DNA of 64,000 bases from Pseudomonadota bacterium (GCA_021849075.1 JAJZTH010000017.1:1-64000), one strand, 5' to 3'; positions 39,062-50,345 are shown, counted from the first letter of the stretch. Program-made: numbers and translations. The notes: generated by a model not told the origin, from the sequence alone.

Positions 39062-39715
39062 ATGTCCGACACGCCCGAAGACCCAAAGCCGGAAACCCCC
39101 AAGGAAGCACGCGCCGCCGAAGCGGCCGCCATCCGCCGTCGCTGGATCACGCTGGGCGAAGGCGTGGCGGTGCTGGCGGTGTCGATTTCCGCCATCACCC
39201 TTTATCTCAACTGGTCGGACAAGCGGGACGAACGCGCCGACAAGGCTGCGGAAAGCCGCAAGGCGTCCAGCCGCGCGGGCGCGCTGGTGCTGAACGCGCA
39301 GGCGGTGAAGGACGACCGGATCACGCTCAGGCCCGCCGATCCCGACCAGATCGTCCAGAGCCAGACCATCCTTTTCCCCCGCACGCTGGGTATTGATCCG
39401 GTCGAAACCACCGGCGATCCGCGGATTGAGGCGGGCTGGTTCGCCGATGCGCTGAAGAAGGCGCGGGCGAAGGCGAAGCTGCCCGACGACAGCGTGGGCG
39501 ACGAACGATTGCCGGTCGCCATCACCACCCGCTTCGTGGTGGGTGGCGACACGCATGACAATATCGCCCTCTATGATATCGGCTATGGCATAGCGGGCCG
39601 CTGGATCGCCGGACACAGCCTGTCGCTGCGGGGCCTTTCCCGCGTGGAAAAGCTCAGCGCCGACGGCGCCCAGGCCCGGATCGACGCCCGCTGGGCGCGG
39701 CTGACCAGCAAATAG
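39062..39715 (+). CDS. Hypothetical single-TM protein
   Basis: 217 aa, TM GEGVAVLAVSISAITLYLNW; follows the GST gene by 5 nt. Confidence 0.75.
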   Translation: MSDTPEDPKPETPKEARAAEAAAIRRRWITLGEGVAVLAVSISAITLYLNWSDKRDERADKAAESRKASSRAGALVLNAQAVKDDRITLRPADPDQIVQSQTILFPRTLGIDPVETTGDPRIEAGWFADALKKARAKAKLPDDSVGDERLPVAITTRFVVGGDTHDNIALYDIGYGIAGRWIAGHSLSLRGLSRVEKLSADGAQARIDARWARLTSK

Positions 39716-39824
39716 GCCCAAGCCCTGCTTGCCCCCCTGAAACCCGAAACCCGCTTGTCATGTCCGCCCCGACCGGCTGGAAGGCAGGACACAGGGTTGG
39801 GACAATAAGGAAAAGACAATCGCG

Positions 39825-40673
39825 ATGAGCCTGATGGCATCGATCGACCTGTTTCATGCGGTCGCCGGCTTGCTGGTCGGCCTGCTCGTGGGCGTGACGG
39901 GGGTTGGCGGCGGATCGCTGATGACGCCGCTGCTGGTGCTGATGTTCGGCGTCAGCGCCAAGACGGCGGTGGGCACCGACCTGTTGTTCGCCGCCCTTAC
40001 AAAAATCGTCGGATCGGCCGTCCATGGCCGGCGCGACACCATTGAATGGCCGATCGTGCGGCGGATGGCGATGGGCAGCGTTCCCGCCGCCATCGCGACC
40101 CTGCTGGTGCTGGGCTGGATCGGCGATCTGGGCAAATCGACCGAACATGTGATCCTGTTGTCGCTGGCGACACTGCTGGCGGTCACGGCGGTCGCCGTCA
40201 TCGGCCGCAAATGGCTGTTTCGCCATCGCAGCGACCTGGGGTCCACCCATTCCCGCGGCGCGACCCTTTATGGCACGATGGCGCTGGGCGCGCTGATCGG
40301 CGCAGCCGTCTCCCTTTCGTCCGTGGGCGCGGGGGCGATCGGCGTGACGGTGCTGCTAATCCTCTATCCCCGGCTGCCGGTCGCGCGCATCGTGGGATCG
40401 GACATCGCCCATGCCGTGCCGCTGGCGCTGATCGCGGGGACCGGCCACTGGCTGATGGGGGACGTCAACGGCGTGCTGCTGATGAACCTGCTGATCGGGT
40501 CGATCCCCGGCGTGATCGTGGGCAGTTACCTGTCCTCCCACGCGCCGGATAAGGTGCTGCAACCCCTGCTCGCCACCGTGCTGGCCGTCAGTTCGTGGCA
40601 GTTGTTTCTGAAAGCGCGCGCCACCGATCCGGTCAAGGTCGAAGCGCCCGCAACTGGACAGGCGCACAGCTGA
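39825..40673 (+). CDS. TauE/SafE family sulfite exporter-like permease
   Basis: GLLVGLLVGVTGVGGGSLMTPLLVLMFGVSAKTAVGTDLLFAALTKIVGSAVHGRRDTIEW. Confidence 0.9.
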   Translation: MSLMASIDLFHAVAGLLVGLLVGVTGVGGGSLMTPLLVLMFGVSAKTAVGTDLLFAALTKIVGSAVHGRRDTIEWPIVRRMAMGSVPAAIATLLVLGWIGDLGKSTEHVILLSLATLLAVTAVAVIGRKWLFRHRSDLGSTHSRGATLYGTMALGALIGAAVSLSSVGAGAIGVTVLLILYPRLPVARIVGSDIAHAVPLALIAGTGHWLMGDVNGVLLMNLLIGSIPGVIVGSYLSSHAPDKVLQPLLATVLAVSSWQLFLKARATDPVKVEAPATGQAHS

Positions 40674-40685
40674 CCCAAAGAAAAA

Positions 40686-40713
40686 GCCCGGCCGCTCCAT
40701 CGGAGCGCCGGGC
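40686..40713. terminator. Bidirectional intrinsic terminator between convergent tauE-like gene and ndk
   Basis: aaaaa-gcccggccgctcc-atc-ggagcgccgggc-cttt, single C bulge. Confidence 0.8.
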
Positions 40714-40743
40714 CTTTCGCCATCCTTGCGGATGATCAGCTTT

Positions 40744-41166
40744 TTAGCCGACGATTTCTTCGGGCTTGAAGAAATAGGCGATTTCGATCGCGGCATTTTC
40801 TTCGCTGTCCGAACCATGGACCGAATTGGCTTCGATCGATTCGGCCAGTTCCTTGCGGATGGTGCCGGCGTCGGCATTGGCGGGGTTGGTGGCGCCCATG
40901 ATGTCGCGGTTGCGCTTCACGGCGTCTTCACCTTCCAGAACCTGGACGACGACCGGACCGGAAATCATGAAGGCGACCAGATCGGCGAAGAAAGGGCGTT
41001 CCTTGTGAACGGCATAGAAGCCTTCGGCCTGCTCGCGGCTCATGCGGATGCGCTTGGAAGCGACGATGCGCAGACCGGCTTCTTCCAGCATCTTGGCGAC
41101 CGCGCCGGTCAGGTTGCGACGGGTCGCGTCGGGCTTGATGATCGAGAAAGTGCGGGTGACGGCCAT
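40744..41166 (-). CDS. ndk: Nucleoside diphosphate kinase
   Basis: [57 protein letters not shown]. Confidence 0.97.
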   Translation of the reverse strand: MAVTRTFSIIKPDATRRNLTGAVAKMLEEAGLRIVASKRIRMSREQAEGFYAVHKERPFFADLVAFMISGPVVVQVLEGEDAVKRNRDIMGATNPANADAGTIRKELAESIEANSVHGSDSEENAAIEIAYFFKPEEIVG

Positions 41167-41258
41167 GGCCCTCAATACTCCAGATGGTGGGGAAACAAAG
41201 TTGCGCGGCCTTTAGACGCGACCGCTTCCCACCGCAAGAGGCTTAACCGTGGCCCGGC

Positions 41259-41696
41259 TCAGGCCATTTGCACCCATTTGCGGCCATCCTGCCGGAAGTA
41301 ACGGGCGACAATGCCATCCCGCTTCGAAAGGTCGCGCCAGCTTGCCCGCGCGCCCTCGATCGTTTCGTCGTTGAAAAAGAAGAAAGCGCGCTCGAAACCG
41401 ATCGCCTCTTCCGGCCACAGCCCGTCGGCCAATGCGATATGGCGCGCGCCGTTCGCCGCGTCGCAGGTCGCGCCAAGCAGGATCGGCTGGTGCGCCGCGC
41501 CATCCTCATTCGCCCGGCCATGGGCCAGGAAACTGTCGGGCGGCCCGGCCCACAGGCCATCGGAAATGCGCGCAAGCTGATCCTCCTCCTGCGCCACCAC
41601 CAGCAGCCGCGCACCCAGGCCCAGGATGCGCCCGGCAATAGCGGGCAGCACCTGTTCCACGGGATCGCGGCTCAACTGGTAGAAATCGACCTGCAT
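41259..41696 (-). CDS. holC: DNA polymerase III subunit chi
   Basis: MQVDFYQLSRDPVEQVLPAIAGRILGLGARLLVVA..FFFFNDETIEGARASWRDL; adjacent to pepA. Confidence 0.88.
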   Translation of the reverse strand: MQVDFYQLSRDPVEQVLPAIAGRILGLGARLLVVAQEEDQLARISDGLWAGPPDSFLAHGRANEDGAAHQPILLGATCDAANGARHIALADGLWPEEAIGFERAFFFFNDETIEGARASWRDLSKRDGIVARYFRQDGRKWVQMA

Positions 41697-41710
41697 AGGC
41701 TCCATCCAAA

Positions 41711-41792
41711 ACCCGTTCGCCCTGAGCTTGTCGAAGGGCCGTTCTTCTCAAAGAGGAGAACAAGGCTTCGACAGGCTCAGCCCGAACGGACG
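41711..41792. repeat. Intergenic palindromic repeat, GTTCGCCCTGAGC family, copy 2
   Basis: acccgttcgccctgagcttgtcgaagggccg .. caaggcttcgacaggctcagcccgaacgga. Confidence 0.85.
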
Positions 41793-41802
41793 AGAGTTTT
41801 GT

Positions 41803-43248
41803 TTAAGCCTCGAACTTCGCCGCCACCAGCCGGTCGATCAGGCGCACGCCATAGCCGGTCGCGCCCTTGTCCCATGTCGCGCCGGGCTTGTCGGCCCACA
41901 CCATGCCAGCAATGTCGAGATGCGCCCATTTCACGCCGTCGTCGATGAAGCGCTTGAGGAACTGCGCCGCGGTGATCGATCCGGCATAGCGCGCGCCCAT
42001 ATTCTTCATGTCGGCGATCGGGCTGTCGATCAGCTTGTCATAGGCAGGCAGCAGCGGGAAGCGCCACAGCGGATCGCCCGCCGTCTGCCCCGCCGCGATC
42101 AGATCATTGGCCAGGCCGTCGTCATTGGCGAACAGGCCGGCATATTCATGCCCCAGCGCCACGATCATCGCGCCGGTCAGCGTGGCCAGGTCGATCACGA
42201 CCTCGGGTTGATAGGTGCGCTGCGCCCAGGTCAGCGCGTCGCACAGCACCAGCCGGCCTTCGGCGTCGGTGTTGATGACCTCGATCGTCTGGCCCGACAT
42301 GGACGTGACGACGTCGCCGGGGCGCTGCGCATTGCCGTCGGGCATATTTTCAACCAGGCCGCAAATACCCACGACATGCGCCTTCGCCTTGCGCCCGGCC
42401 AGCGCCTTCATCGCGCCCGCGACCGCGCCCGCGCCGCCCATGTCCCATTTCATGTCTTCCATGCCCGCGCCAGGCTTCAGGGAAATGCCGCCCGTGTCGA
42501 AGGTCACGCCCTTGCCGACGAAGACGACCGGCTTTTCGGTCGCGCCATCAGTGCCGTCCCACTCCATCGCCAGCAGCCGCGCTTCGCGCACCGATCCCTG
42601 CGCCACGCCCAGCAGCGATCCCATGCCCAGCTTCTCCATCGCCGCCTTGTCCAGCACGGTGATCTTGACGCCAAGGTCGGCGAGATGCTGGCACCGCTCC
42701 ACGAAGCTTTCGGGATAAAGGATATTCGCCGGCTCCGACACCAGTTCGCGGGTAAAGGCGACGCCCGCCGCAATCGCCGACAGCTTTTCCCAGGCGGCTT
42801 CCGCGCCGGTCGCGACCAGCGTTACCAACTTGAGCGTCGGCTTGGCCTTCTCCGCTTGTCGCGTGCGATAGGTGTCGATGCGCCAGCTGCGCAGCAGCGC
42901 GCCGAACGCCAGCTGGGCCGCCTGCTCGCCGGTGGCACCGCCGACAAATTCGACCGCGGCGTGGCTCGCGCCGCTCAGGTTCAGCTTCGCGGTCAGCGCC
43001 GCGCCGGCCCTTTCATAATCCTGCTCGCCGCCAGCGCCCACGCCCAGCAGCAGCACGCGGACCGTCTTGCCGCCTTCCTCGACGAAGCTTTCGAAGCTCG
43101 ATCCGGTTTCACCCATAAAGCGCGATGCAGCCGCGCCCGCCGCCAGCACCGGCGCTGCGGCCAGCGGCAGCGCATCGAATCCACCCTTGGGCACGATGAA
43201 GGCCAAAGTGTCGGCGTCGGGACGGGTCGGGCTGAACTGGATATCCAT
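41803..43248 (-). CDS. pepA: Leucyl aminopeptidase
   Basis: VGKGVTFDTGGISLKPGAGMEDMKWDMGGAGAV..NTDAEGRLVL..LATLTGAMIVALG; start MDIQFSPTRP. Confidence 0.95.
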   Translation of the reverse strand: MDIQFSPTRPDADTLAFIVPKGGFDALPLAAAPVLAAGAAASRFMGETGSSFESFVEEGGKTVRVLLLGVGAGGEQDYERAGAALTAKLNLSGASHAAVEFVGGATGEQAAQLAFGALLRSWRIDTYRTRQAEKAKPTLKLVTLVATGAEAAWEKLSAIAAGVAFTRELVSEPANILYPESFVERCQHLADLGVKITVLDKAAMEKLGMGSLLGVAQGSVREARLLAMEWDGTDGATEKPVVFVGKGVTFDTGGISLKPGAGMEDMKWDMGGAGAVAGAMKALAGRKAKAHVVGICGLVENMPDGNAQRPGDVVTSMSGQTIEVINTDAEGRLVLCDALTWAQRTYQPEVVIDLATLTGAMIVALGHEYAGLFANDDGLANDLIAAGQTAGDPLWRFPLLPAYDKLIDSPIADMKNMGARYAGSITAAQFLKRFIDDGVKWAHLDIAGMVWADKPGATWDKGATGYGVRLIDRLVAAKFEA

Positions 43249-43424
43249 CTGGGCTTTTTTCCTCTTGGGCCTTGGGCGGCGAAAACCGCTCTGTTGATTG
43301 CCAGATAGTGCGGCTTTCCCCGTCTGGCAAAGCCGTTCGACCGATTTTGCCACCTGTCCTGTATCGCGGACGATTGCGAACCGGCCATCGGTGCGATAGG
43401 CGGGAAGGCCAGAAGTGCCCGTCC

Positions 43425-45695
43425 ATGAGGCCCCAACGCTTGCCAAACACCCTGTTCCCCCTTTCCTTCCGCGCCGCATTGCTGGGCGGCGTCGCGCTCG
43501 CGGCTGCTCCGGCTGCGCTGGCGCAGCAGCTGAACGAGCCGCAAACACCGATCAGCGCGCCCGACGCGCCGGTGCCCGACGGCGAAGATCAGATCGGCTT
43601 CGCCGCCGACAGCCTGCAATATGACAGCAACGCCGAAGTCGTGACCGCAAACGGCAATGTCCAGTTGCTGCGCGACGGCAACCGCCTTCGCGCCGACAAG
43701 GTCGTGTGGAACCGCAACAGCGGCAAGGTGGAGGCGCAGGGCAATGTCTCCGTCACCGATCCCGAAGGCAATATCGCCTATGGCGACCGCTTCGACGTCA
43801 CCGATACGCTGAAGGACGGCGCGGTCGACAATATGCTGCTGGTGCTCCAGTCGGGCGGACGGCTCGCTTCGGCGAAGGGCGAACGGGTCAGCGGCATCTA
43901 TACGCTGCACCACGCCGCCTATACCGGCTGTACCGTGGAGGGCAGCGACGGCTGCCCCAAGGAACCGACCTGGCAGATCAACGCCGTCCGCGTCATCTAT
44001 GATCCCGTGCGCCAGCGCGTCAGTTACAAGGACGCCACGATCGAGCTGTTCGGCCTGCCGCTAATCCCGCTGCCCGGCCTGTCCCACCCGGTCGGCGATG
44101 GCGGCAGCAGCGGGTTGCTGGTGCCCAATTTGCGCTATGACCGCAATAACGGCATGGAAGTCGCGCTGCCCTATTATTTCAAGCTGGCGCCCAATCGCGA
44201 CCTGACCGTCACGCCGCATGTCTACAGCGACACGCTGCCGATGCTGGAAAGCACCTATCGCCATCTGTGGGATCGGGGCGCCTATCAGCTCACCGGCTAT
44301 ATCACCCATGGTCGGCGCGTGGGCATTGGTGACGCCGCGAGCACCACGCCCGCCGACGCGCAAAAGGATCTGCGCGGTTATTTCGACGCCAGCGGCGCGA
44401 TGCAGCTGTCGCCCGAATGGAGCCTGGACGGATCGCTGCGCCTCGCCACCGACCGCACCTTCCTGCGCCGCTACGACATCAGCCGCGAAGATCGGCTGCG
44501 GTCGACCATCGGTGCGCAGCGGATTGGCGAGAACAGCTATTTCTCGATTCGCGGCTGGGCGGTCCAGACGCTGCGTCAGGGCGATTCGCAGGGGCAGACC
44601 CCCATCGCCCTGCCGGTCATCGATTATCGTCTGCGGATGAAAGACCCGCTGCTGGGCGGCGTGCTGCAATTGCAGGCGAACAGCCTGGCCATCACCCGCA
44701 CCAGCGGACAGGATACGCAGCGCGCCTTCGCCGCCGCCGAATGGAATCTGCGCACGCTGACCGGTCTGGGACAAGAAGTCACCTTCACCGGCTATCTGCG
44801 TGGCGACGTCTATCACAGCAGCGACAATATCCTGACGTCGGTCAGCAGCTATGCCGGCAGCCCCGGCTGGCAGGCGCGCGGCATCGCCGCCGCTGCGGTC
44901 GACATGCGCTGGCCCTTCGTTGGCGAAGCTTTTGGCGGCGTCCAGCGGATCGCCCCGCGCGTGCAGATCGTGGCCGCGCCGCATCTGGCCAATTTGTCGC
45001 TGCCCAATGAGGACGCCCGCGCCGTCGACCTGGAGGATAGCAACCTCTTCGCGCTCAACCGCTTTGCCGGCTATGACCGGTTCGAGGACAGTTCGCGCGT
45101 GGTCTATGGCCTGGAATATAGCCTCGACCTGCCGAACTTCTCCCTCCAGAGCAATGTCGGCCAAAGCTATCGGCTAACCGATCGCACCAGTATCCTGCCC
45201 GATGGCACCGGCCTGTCCGACCGCATGTCCGACATCGTCGGCCGCACGACGATCCGTTACAAGGACTTCATCGCCTTCACCCACCGCTTCCGGCTGGACA
45301 AGGATAGTCTGGCGGTTCGCCGGAACGAGATCGACGCCACCGTCGGCAGCAAGAAAACCTACGCCATGGTCGGCTATCTGCGGCTGAACCGCGACGCCGT
45401 ATCGGGACTGGAGGATTTGCAGGACCGTGAGGAATTGCGGCTGGGCGGCCGGGTGCAGTTCGCCCGTTTCTGGTCTATATTCGGATCGACCGTCATCGAT
45501 CTGACCGATGCGGCCGAAGATCCGGTCAGCGTGTCAGACGGTTATCAGCCGGTTCGCCATCGCCTGGGCATCGCCTATGAAGATGATTGCCTGACGCTGG
45601 GCTTCACCTGGCGGCGCGACTATCAGACCAATGGCGACGCGCGGAAGGGCAATGGCTTCGCGCTACGGCTAGCTTTCCGCAATATTGGCATATAA
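43425..45695 (+). CDS. lptD: LPS-assembly protein LptD
   Basis: Signal peptide; OstA-like VTANGNVQLLRDGNRLRADKVVWNRNSGKVEAQGNV; beta-barrel; upstream of surA. Confidence 0.93.
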   Translation: MRPQRLPNTLFPLSFRAALLGGVALAAAPAALAQQLNEPQTPISAPDAPVPDGEDQIGFAADSLQYDSNAEVVTANGNVQLLRDGNRLRADKVVWNRNSGKVEAQGNVSVTDPEGNIAYGDRFDVTDTLKDGAVDNMLLVLQSGGRLASAKGERVSGIYTLHHAAYTGCTVEGSDGCPKEPTWQINAVRVIYDPVRQRVSYKDATIELFGLPLIPLPGLSHPVGDGGSSGLLVPNLRYDRNNGMEVALPYYFKLAPNRDLTVTPHVYSDTLPMLESTYRHLWDRGAYQLTGYITHGRRVGIGDAASTTPADAQKDLRGYFDASGAMQLSPEWSLDGSLRLATDRTFLRRYDISREDRLRSTIGAQRIGENSYFSIRGWAVQTLRQGDSQGQTPIALPVIDYRLRMKDPLLGGVLQLQANSLAITRTSGQDTQRAFAAAEWNLRTLTGLGQEVTFTGYLRGDVYHSSDNILTSVSSYAGSPGWQARGIAAAAVDMRWPFVGEAFGGVQRIAPRVQIVAAPHLANLSLPNEDARAVDLEDSNLFALNRFAGYDRFEDSSRVVYGLEYSLDLPNFSLQSNVGQSYRLTDRTSILPDGTGLSDRMSDIVGRTTIRYKDFIAFTHRFRLDKDSLAVRRNEIDATVGSKKTYAMVGYLRLNRDAVSGLEDLQDREELRLGGRVQFARFWSIFGSTVIDLTDAAEDPVSVSDGYQPVRHRLGIAYEDDCLTLGFTWRRDYQTNGDARKGNGFALRLAFRNIGI

Positions 45696-45782
45696 GGATC
45701 ACGCTTCCCGCGTCCCTGTCAGGGCTGGTTAAGGCGGCCCGACGCATATTGCGCCGGACCGTATTGGAGATTTTTGCCGACG

Positions 45783-47168
45783 ATGCTGCTTGTCGTTTCC
45801 TCGCCCAATCGCCTGCTTCGTGGCGTTCGTTCGGGCCTGCGCACCCTGCTTCTGTCCTCGGCGCTGCTGGGCGTCGGCGTTCATTCGGTTTCCGCCCAGA
45901 CGGTCGCCGACGATGACGACGTTGCATCGCAACAGCTCAACCTGCCCAAGGATGTGACCGTCTTTGGCAAGAGCGACCCCAATGTTCGCAAGGCGACCGC
46001 CATCGTCAACGGCCGCATCATCACCGGCACCGACGTCGACCAGCGCCTGGCCCTCATCATCACCGCCAATGGCGGCAAGGTGTCGGACGAGGAGAAGGAA
46101 CGGCTGCGCGTGCAGGTGCTGCGCAACCTGATCGACGAAACGCTTCAGATTCAGGAAGCCGCCGCCAACGATATCAAGGTCGATCCGGCCGAAGTGAACC
46201 AGAGCTATGAGCGGGTGGCGGCCAATTTCCGCCAGTCGCCCACCCAGTTCGACGCCTATTTGCGCGAACGGGGCAGTTCGTCCGCCAGCATCAAGCGCCA
46301 GATCGAGGGCGAACTGGCATGGAGCCGCCTGCAACGCCGCAACATCCAGCCTTTCGTCAACGTGTCGGAAGAAGAAGTGAAGTCGGTGGTCGATCGACTC
46401 AACGCCGCCAAGGGCAGCGATGAAGTCCGCATCAGCGAAATCTATCTGTCCGCAACGCCGGAAAATCATGCGCAGGTCGTGGCCAACGCCCGCGACATCA
46501 TCGAACAGATTCAGAAGGGTGGCAGTTTTGCCGCCTATGCCCGGCAATTTTCGGAAGCATCGACCCAATCGGTCGGCGGCGATCTGGGCTGGGTTCGCCC
46601 CAGCCAGTTGCCTGCCGAATTGGCGCAGGCCGCGAACGAATTGCAGGTCGGTCAGATTGCCGGCCCGATCGACACCGTCGGCGGCGTTTCAATCGTCTAT
46701 GTGATGGACAAGCGCAAGGTGTTGACCGCCGATCCGCGCGACGCGCTGCTCAGCCTCAAGCAATTGTCCGTGCTCTTCCCGCAGGGTACGACCAAGGAAC
46801 AGGCCAGCGCCAAGGCGGCCAGCTTCGCTGCGGCGGTCAAGGAGATCAAGGGCTGCGGCCAGGCCAATGAGGTCGGCGCAAAGATCGGCGCCGACGTGGT
46901 CGACAATGACAATGTGAAGGTGCGCGACCTGCCGCCCCAGTTGCAGGAAATCCTGGCCAATCTGCAGGTCGGCGAAGCGACGCCGCCCTTCGGTTCCATC
47001 ACCGACGGCGTGCGCGTGCTGGTGGTTTGCGGCCGCGACGATCCGGCGTCGGCGAACGCCCCCAATGCTGACCAGATCATGGCGCAGCTGGAAGAAGAAC
47101 GGGTCAACAAGCGCGCCCGCATCTATCTGCGCGATCTTCGCCGCGATGCCATCATCGAATATAACTGA
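45783..47168 (+). CDS. surA: Peptidylprolyl isomerase SurA
   Basis: NGRIITGTDVDQRLAL; parvulin domain SEIYLSATPENHAQV..GGSFAAYARQFSEASTQSVGGDLGWV; alternative TTG start at 45774. Confidence 0.92.
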   Translation: MLLVVSSPNRLLRGVRSGLRTLLLSSALLGVGVHSVSAQTVADDDDVASQQLNLPKDVTVFGKSDPNVRKATAIVNGRIITGTDVDQRLALIITANGGKVSDEEKERLRVQVLRNLIDETLQIQEAAANDIKVDPAEVNQSYERVAANFRQSPTQFDAYLRERGSSSASIKRQIEGELAWSRLQRRNIQPFVNVSEEEVKSVVDRLNAAKGSDEVRISEIYLSATPENHAQVVANARDIIEQIQKGGSFAAYARQFSEASTQSVGGDLGWVRPSQLPAELAQAANELQVGQIAGPIDTVGGVSIVYVMDKRKVLTADPRDALLSLKQLSVLFPQGTTKEQASAKAASFAAAVKEIKGCGQANEVGAKIGADVVDNDNVKVRDLPPQLQEILANLQVGEATPPFGSITDGVRVLVVCGRDDPASANAPNADQIMAQLEEERVNKRARIYLRDLRRDAIIEYN

Positions 47169-48183
47169 CGCCGTCCCGCCGGCGGGGGCAGCCTTGCCCC
47201 CCTTCGCCGTCTCGCTCGGCGATCCGGCGGGGATCGGCCCGGAAATCGTCGCCAAAAGCTGGGTGATGCGCGAAGCGCGCGGCCTGCCGCCCTTCTTTGC
47301 GGTAGGCGACATCGCGTCGATCCGCGCGGTGTGGCTCGGCCCGGTCGCCCGGATCGACAGCCCGGAGGAAGCCGCCGCCGTCTTCGACACGGCGCTGCCG
47401 TGCCTCCAGGTCGCCGAAGCCGGGGACATCGTGCCGGGCACGCCCAGCGTTGATGGCGCACGCACCGCTTTTCAGGCGCTGGAAGTCGCCGTCGGCCTTG
47501 CGCGCTCAGGATCGGCGGCGGGCATCGTCACCGCGCCGGTGGGCAAGGAACAGCTGTACGGCGTGGGCTTCACCCATCCCGGCCAGACCGAATTCGTCGC
47601 CGAACGCTGCGGCGTCGCGCCGCATAACGCCGTGATGATGCTGGCCGGGCCGTCGCTCAAAGTCGTGCCGATCACCATCCATATCGCGCTGGCCGATGTG
47701 CCATCGGTGCTGACCATCGATCTGATCCGCGCCCGCGCGCTGACCACGGCCAAAGGGCTTCAACGCAATTTCGGCATCGCCCGCCCGCGCCTCGCCGTCG
47801 CCGGCCTCAATCCCCATGCCGGGGAAAATGGCGCGCTGGGTCGCGAAGAAATCGACGTGATTCGCCCCGCGATCGAATTGCTGCGTGCCGACGGCCTCGA
47901 CATTGTCGGCCCGCTCGCCGCCGACGGCATGTTCCATGCCCGCGCCCGCGAAGCCTATGATGCGGCGCTATGCATGTATCATGATCAAGCGCTGATCCCC
48001 ATCAAGACGCTGAACTTCGACGATGGCGTCAACATCACGCTGGGCCTGCCGATCGTGCGCACGTCGCCCGATCATGGCACCGCCTTCGGCATTGCCGGCA
48101 CCGACGCCGCCAATCCCGGCGCGATGATGGCCGCGCTTAAAATGGCGGCCGAAGCGGCGCGCGCGCGCATCGCCCATGGCTGA
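47146..48183 (+). CDS. pdxA: 4-hydroxythreonine-4-phosphate dehydrogenase
   Basis: [62 protein letters not shown]. Confidence 0.96.
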   Translation: MPSSNITDAVPPAGAALPPFAVSLGDPAGIGPEIVAKSWVMREARGLPPFFAVGDIASIRAVWLGPVARIDSPEEAAAVFDTALPCLQVAEAGDIVPGTPSVDGARTAFQALEVAVGLARSGSAAGIVTAPVGKEQLYGVGFTHPGQTEFVAERCGVAPHNAVMMLAGPSLKVVPITIHIALADVPSVLTIDLIRARALTTAKGLQRNFGIARPRLAVAGLNPHAGENGALGREEIDVIRPAIELLRADGLDIVGPLAADGMFHARAREAYDAALCMYHDQALIPIKTLNFDDGVNITLGLPIVRTSPDHGTAFGIAGTDAANPGAMMAALKMAAEAARARIAHG

Positions 48184-49027
48184 AACCCGTCCTGTCCAAA
48201 ACAGACCGGCCCTCCCGCCGTTGCGCGATGTCATTGCGCGCCACGGCCTGAACGCCAGCAAGGCGCTGGGCCAGAATTTCCTGCTCGACGAACAATTGCT
48301 GGACCGCATCGCCGCCATTCCCGGCCCGTTGAAGGACGCCCCGGCGTTCGAAGTCGGTCCCGGTCCCGGCGGCCTGACCCGCGCTATCCTGCGCGCCGGG
48401 GCCAATCTGGTCGCGGTCGAGCGCGACGATCGCTGCCTGCCCGCGCTCGCCGAACTGACCGACGCCTTCCCCGGCCAGCTCCGCGTCATTTCCGGCGACG
48501 CGATGCAAGTCGATGCGCTGGCCGAAGCAGGTCAGGGTGCGCATATCATCGCCAACCTGCCCTATAATGTCGGCACGCCCCTGCTGGTCGGCTGGCTGTC
48601 GGCCGACTGGTCGCCCCTACCCTGGTGGAACAGCCTGACGCTGATGTTCCAGATGGAGGTGGCCGAACGCATTGTGGCAAAGCCCGGCACCGACCATTAT
48701 GGCCGCCTCGCCGTGCTGTCCCAGTGGCGCAGCGACGCCCGGATCGCGATGAAGGTGCACCGCAGCGCCTTCACCCCGCCGCCCAAGGTCATGTCGGCCG
48801 TGGTCCACATCACGCCCAAGCCCGCGCCCGAGGGCGTGCAGCTCAAATTTCTGGAGCGCCTGACCGCCGCCGCCTTCGGCCAGCGCCGCAAGATGCTGCG
48901 CCAGAGCCTGAAAGGGCTGCCCGGCGCGCTGGAGGCGCTGGAGAGCCTGGACATCGACCCACAACGCCGCGCCGAAACGGTGAGCGTCGAGGAATTCGTC
49001 GCGATCGCCCGGATATTGAGCGCTTGA
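48176..49027 (+). CDS. rsmA: 16S rRNA dimethyladenosine transferase
   Basis: [50 protein letters not shown]. Confidence 0.96.
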   Translation: MAETRPVQNRPALPPLRDVIARHGLNASKALGQNFLLDEQLLDRIAAIPGPLKDAPAFEVGPGPGGLTRAILRAGANLVAVERDDRCLPALAELTDAFPGQLRVISGDAMQVDALAEAGQGAHIIANLPYNVGTPLLVGWLSADWSPLPWWNSLTLMFQMEVAERIVAKPGTDHYGRLAVLSQWRSDARIAMKVHRSAFTPPPKVMSAVVHITPKPAPEGVQLKFLERLTAAAFGQRRKMLRQSLKGLPGALEALESLDIDPQRRAETVSVEEFVAIARILSA

Positions 49028-49049
49028 ACCGACCGATGGTGGATCGCCC

Positions 49050-49598
49050 ATGTCCCGCCTGATCCTGTTCAACAAACCCTATGACATGCTGTCCCAATTC
49101 ACCGACCGGGGCAGCGAAACGACGCGCGCGACCCTGTCCGATTCCATCGCGATCCCCGGCGTCTATCCGGCAGGCCGGCTGGATCGGGACAGCGAGGGCC
49201 TGCTGCTGCTGACCGATGATGGCCGCCTGCAATCGCGCATCGCCGATCCCAAGTTCAAGATGCCCAAAACCTATCTGGTGCAAGTGGAAGGCGAGATTGG
49301 CGAGGAGGCTCTGACCGCGCTGCAACGCGGCGTGGAGTTGAAGGATGGCCTCACCCGTCCCGCCGAGGCCGAACGCATCGCAGATCCCGATCTATGGCCG
49401 CGCAATCCGCCAATCCGCGTGCGCAAGAGCGTACCCGACGGCTGGATCCGCCTCACCATCCGCGAAGGCCGCAACCGGCAGGTGCGCCGCATGACCGCCG
49501 CGGTCGGCCACCCCACCCTGCGCCTCATCCGCTGGCGCATCGGCGACTGGACGCTGGACGGCATCGCACCGGGGCAGTGGCGCGAGGTGCGGGTGTAG
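49050..49598 (+). CDS. RluE-type rRNA pseudouridine synthase
   Basis: [49 protein letters not shown]. Confidence 0.93.
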   Translation: MSRLILFNKPYDMLSQFTDRGSETTRATLSDSIAIPGVYPAGRLDRDSEGLLLLTDDGRLQSRIADPKFKMPKTYLVQVEGEIGEEALTALQRGVELKDGLTRPAEAERIADPDLWPRNPPIRVRKSVPDGWIRLTIREGRNRQVRRMTAAVGHPTLRLIRWRIGDWTLDGIAPGQWREVRV

Positions 49599-49619
49599 AA
49601 GATCTTGGTTTAATTATAG

Positions 49620-49702
49620 CCCGTTCGCCCTGAGCCTGTCGAAGGGCTGCACTATCTTTGATCAGGAAAAGAACGAGGCTTCGACAAGCTCAGCCCGAAC
49701 GG
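49620..49702. repeat. Intergenic palindromic repeat, GTTCGCCCTGAGC family, copy 3
   Basis: cccgttcgccctgagcctgtcgaagggctg .. gaggcttcgacaagctcagcccgaacgg. Confidence 0.85.
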
Positions 49703-49746
49703 AAGTTCGGCAATTCCGCTTCAACCCGCGACGCCCCAAGCCCCAA

Positions 49747-50265
49747 TCAGGGCTTCTCCACCGGCGCAACCTTGGCCTCAGGCCCAGCCGTCTTGTCGGT
49801 CATGGCGACGGCAGGCGGGCCTTTCTGGATCGCGGCGGCCAGTTGCCCGACCGGCGCGCAATTGCCCTTGCACAGCGCCTGGGCCTGGGCCAGCACTTCC
49901 TTGGCGCGCGCGACCGCGCCCTTTTCCATCATCGCCTCACCCTGCCCGGCCAGCGCCGCGACATCGGTCGGGTCCAGCAGCAACGCTTCCTTGTACAGGC
50001 GGATCGCCTTGCCCTGAAGCCCCTGCGCCCGCGCCACTTCGGCCAGTTCGACAAAGGCGGTGCGGTTGCGCGGGTCGATCGCCAGCGCGCTTTCCAGCGC
50101 ATCGGTCGCGCCGTCCAGATTGCCTGCCTTGCGCGCCGTTTCGCCCGCCTTCTGCCATTCGACCGACTGGGGACTGATCTGGTTGTCGGGCTTCTGGCTC
50201 AGCCCCATGCTCGACACGGTGGTCAGCACGGCGGCCAGGGCGATGGAGGCGGGGGTAAAACGCAT
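49747..50265 (-). CDS. Exported TPR protein
   Basis: [21 protein letters not shown] signal; [42 protein letters not shown] TPRs. Confidence 0.85.
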   Translation of the reverse strand: MRFTPASIALAAVLTTVSSMGLSQKPDNQISPQSVEWQKAGETARKAGNLDGATDALESALAIDPRNRTAFVELAEVARAQGLQGKAIRLYKEALLLDPTDVAALAGQGEAMMEKGAVARAKEVLAQAQALCKGNCAPVGQLAAAIQKGPPAVAMTDKTAGPEAKVAPVEKP

Positions 50266-50345
50266 TACTATCTCCAGCCATGTTTCAGGCATAGGGTCCG
50301 GGGCAAAAGTGTCGCGGTTTTGCGCGCCTTTGTCCATGGTCTGTT

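Noticed and set aside
41268-41948. ORF ending PVRPELVEGPFFSKRRTRLRQAQPERT
   Set aside because: Antisense to holC and reads through the palindromic repeat; the peptide is the translated repeat, not a protein motif
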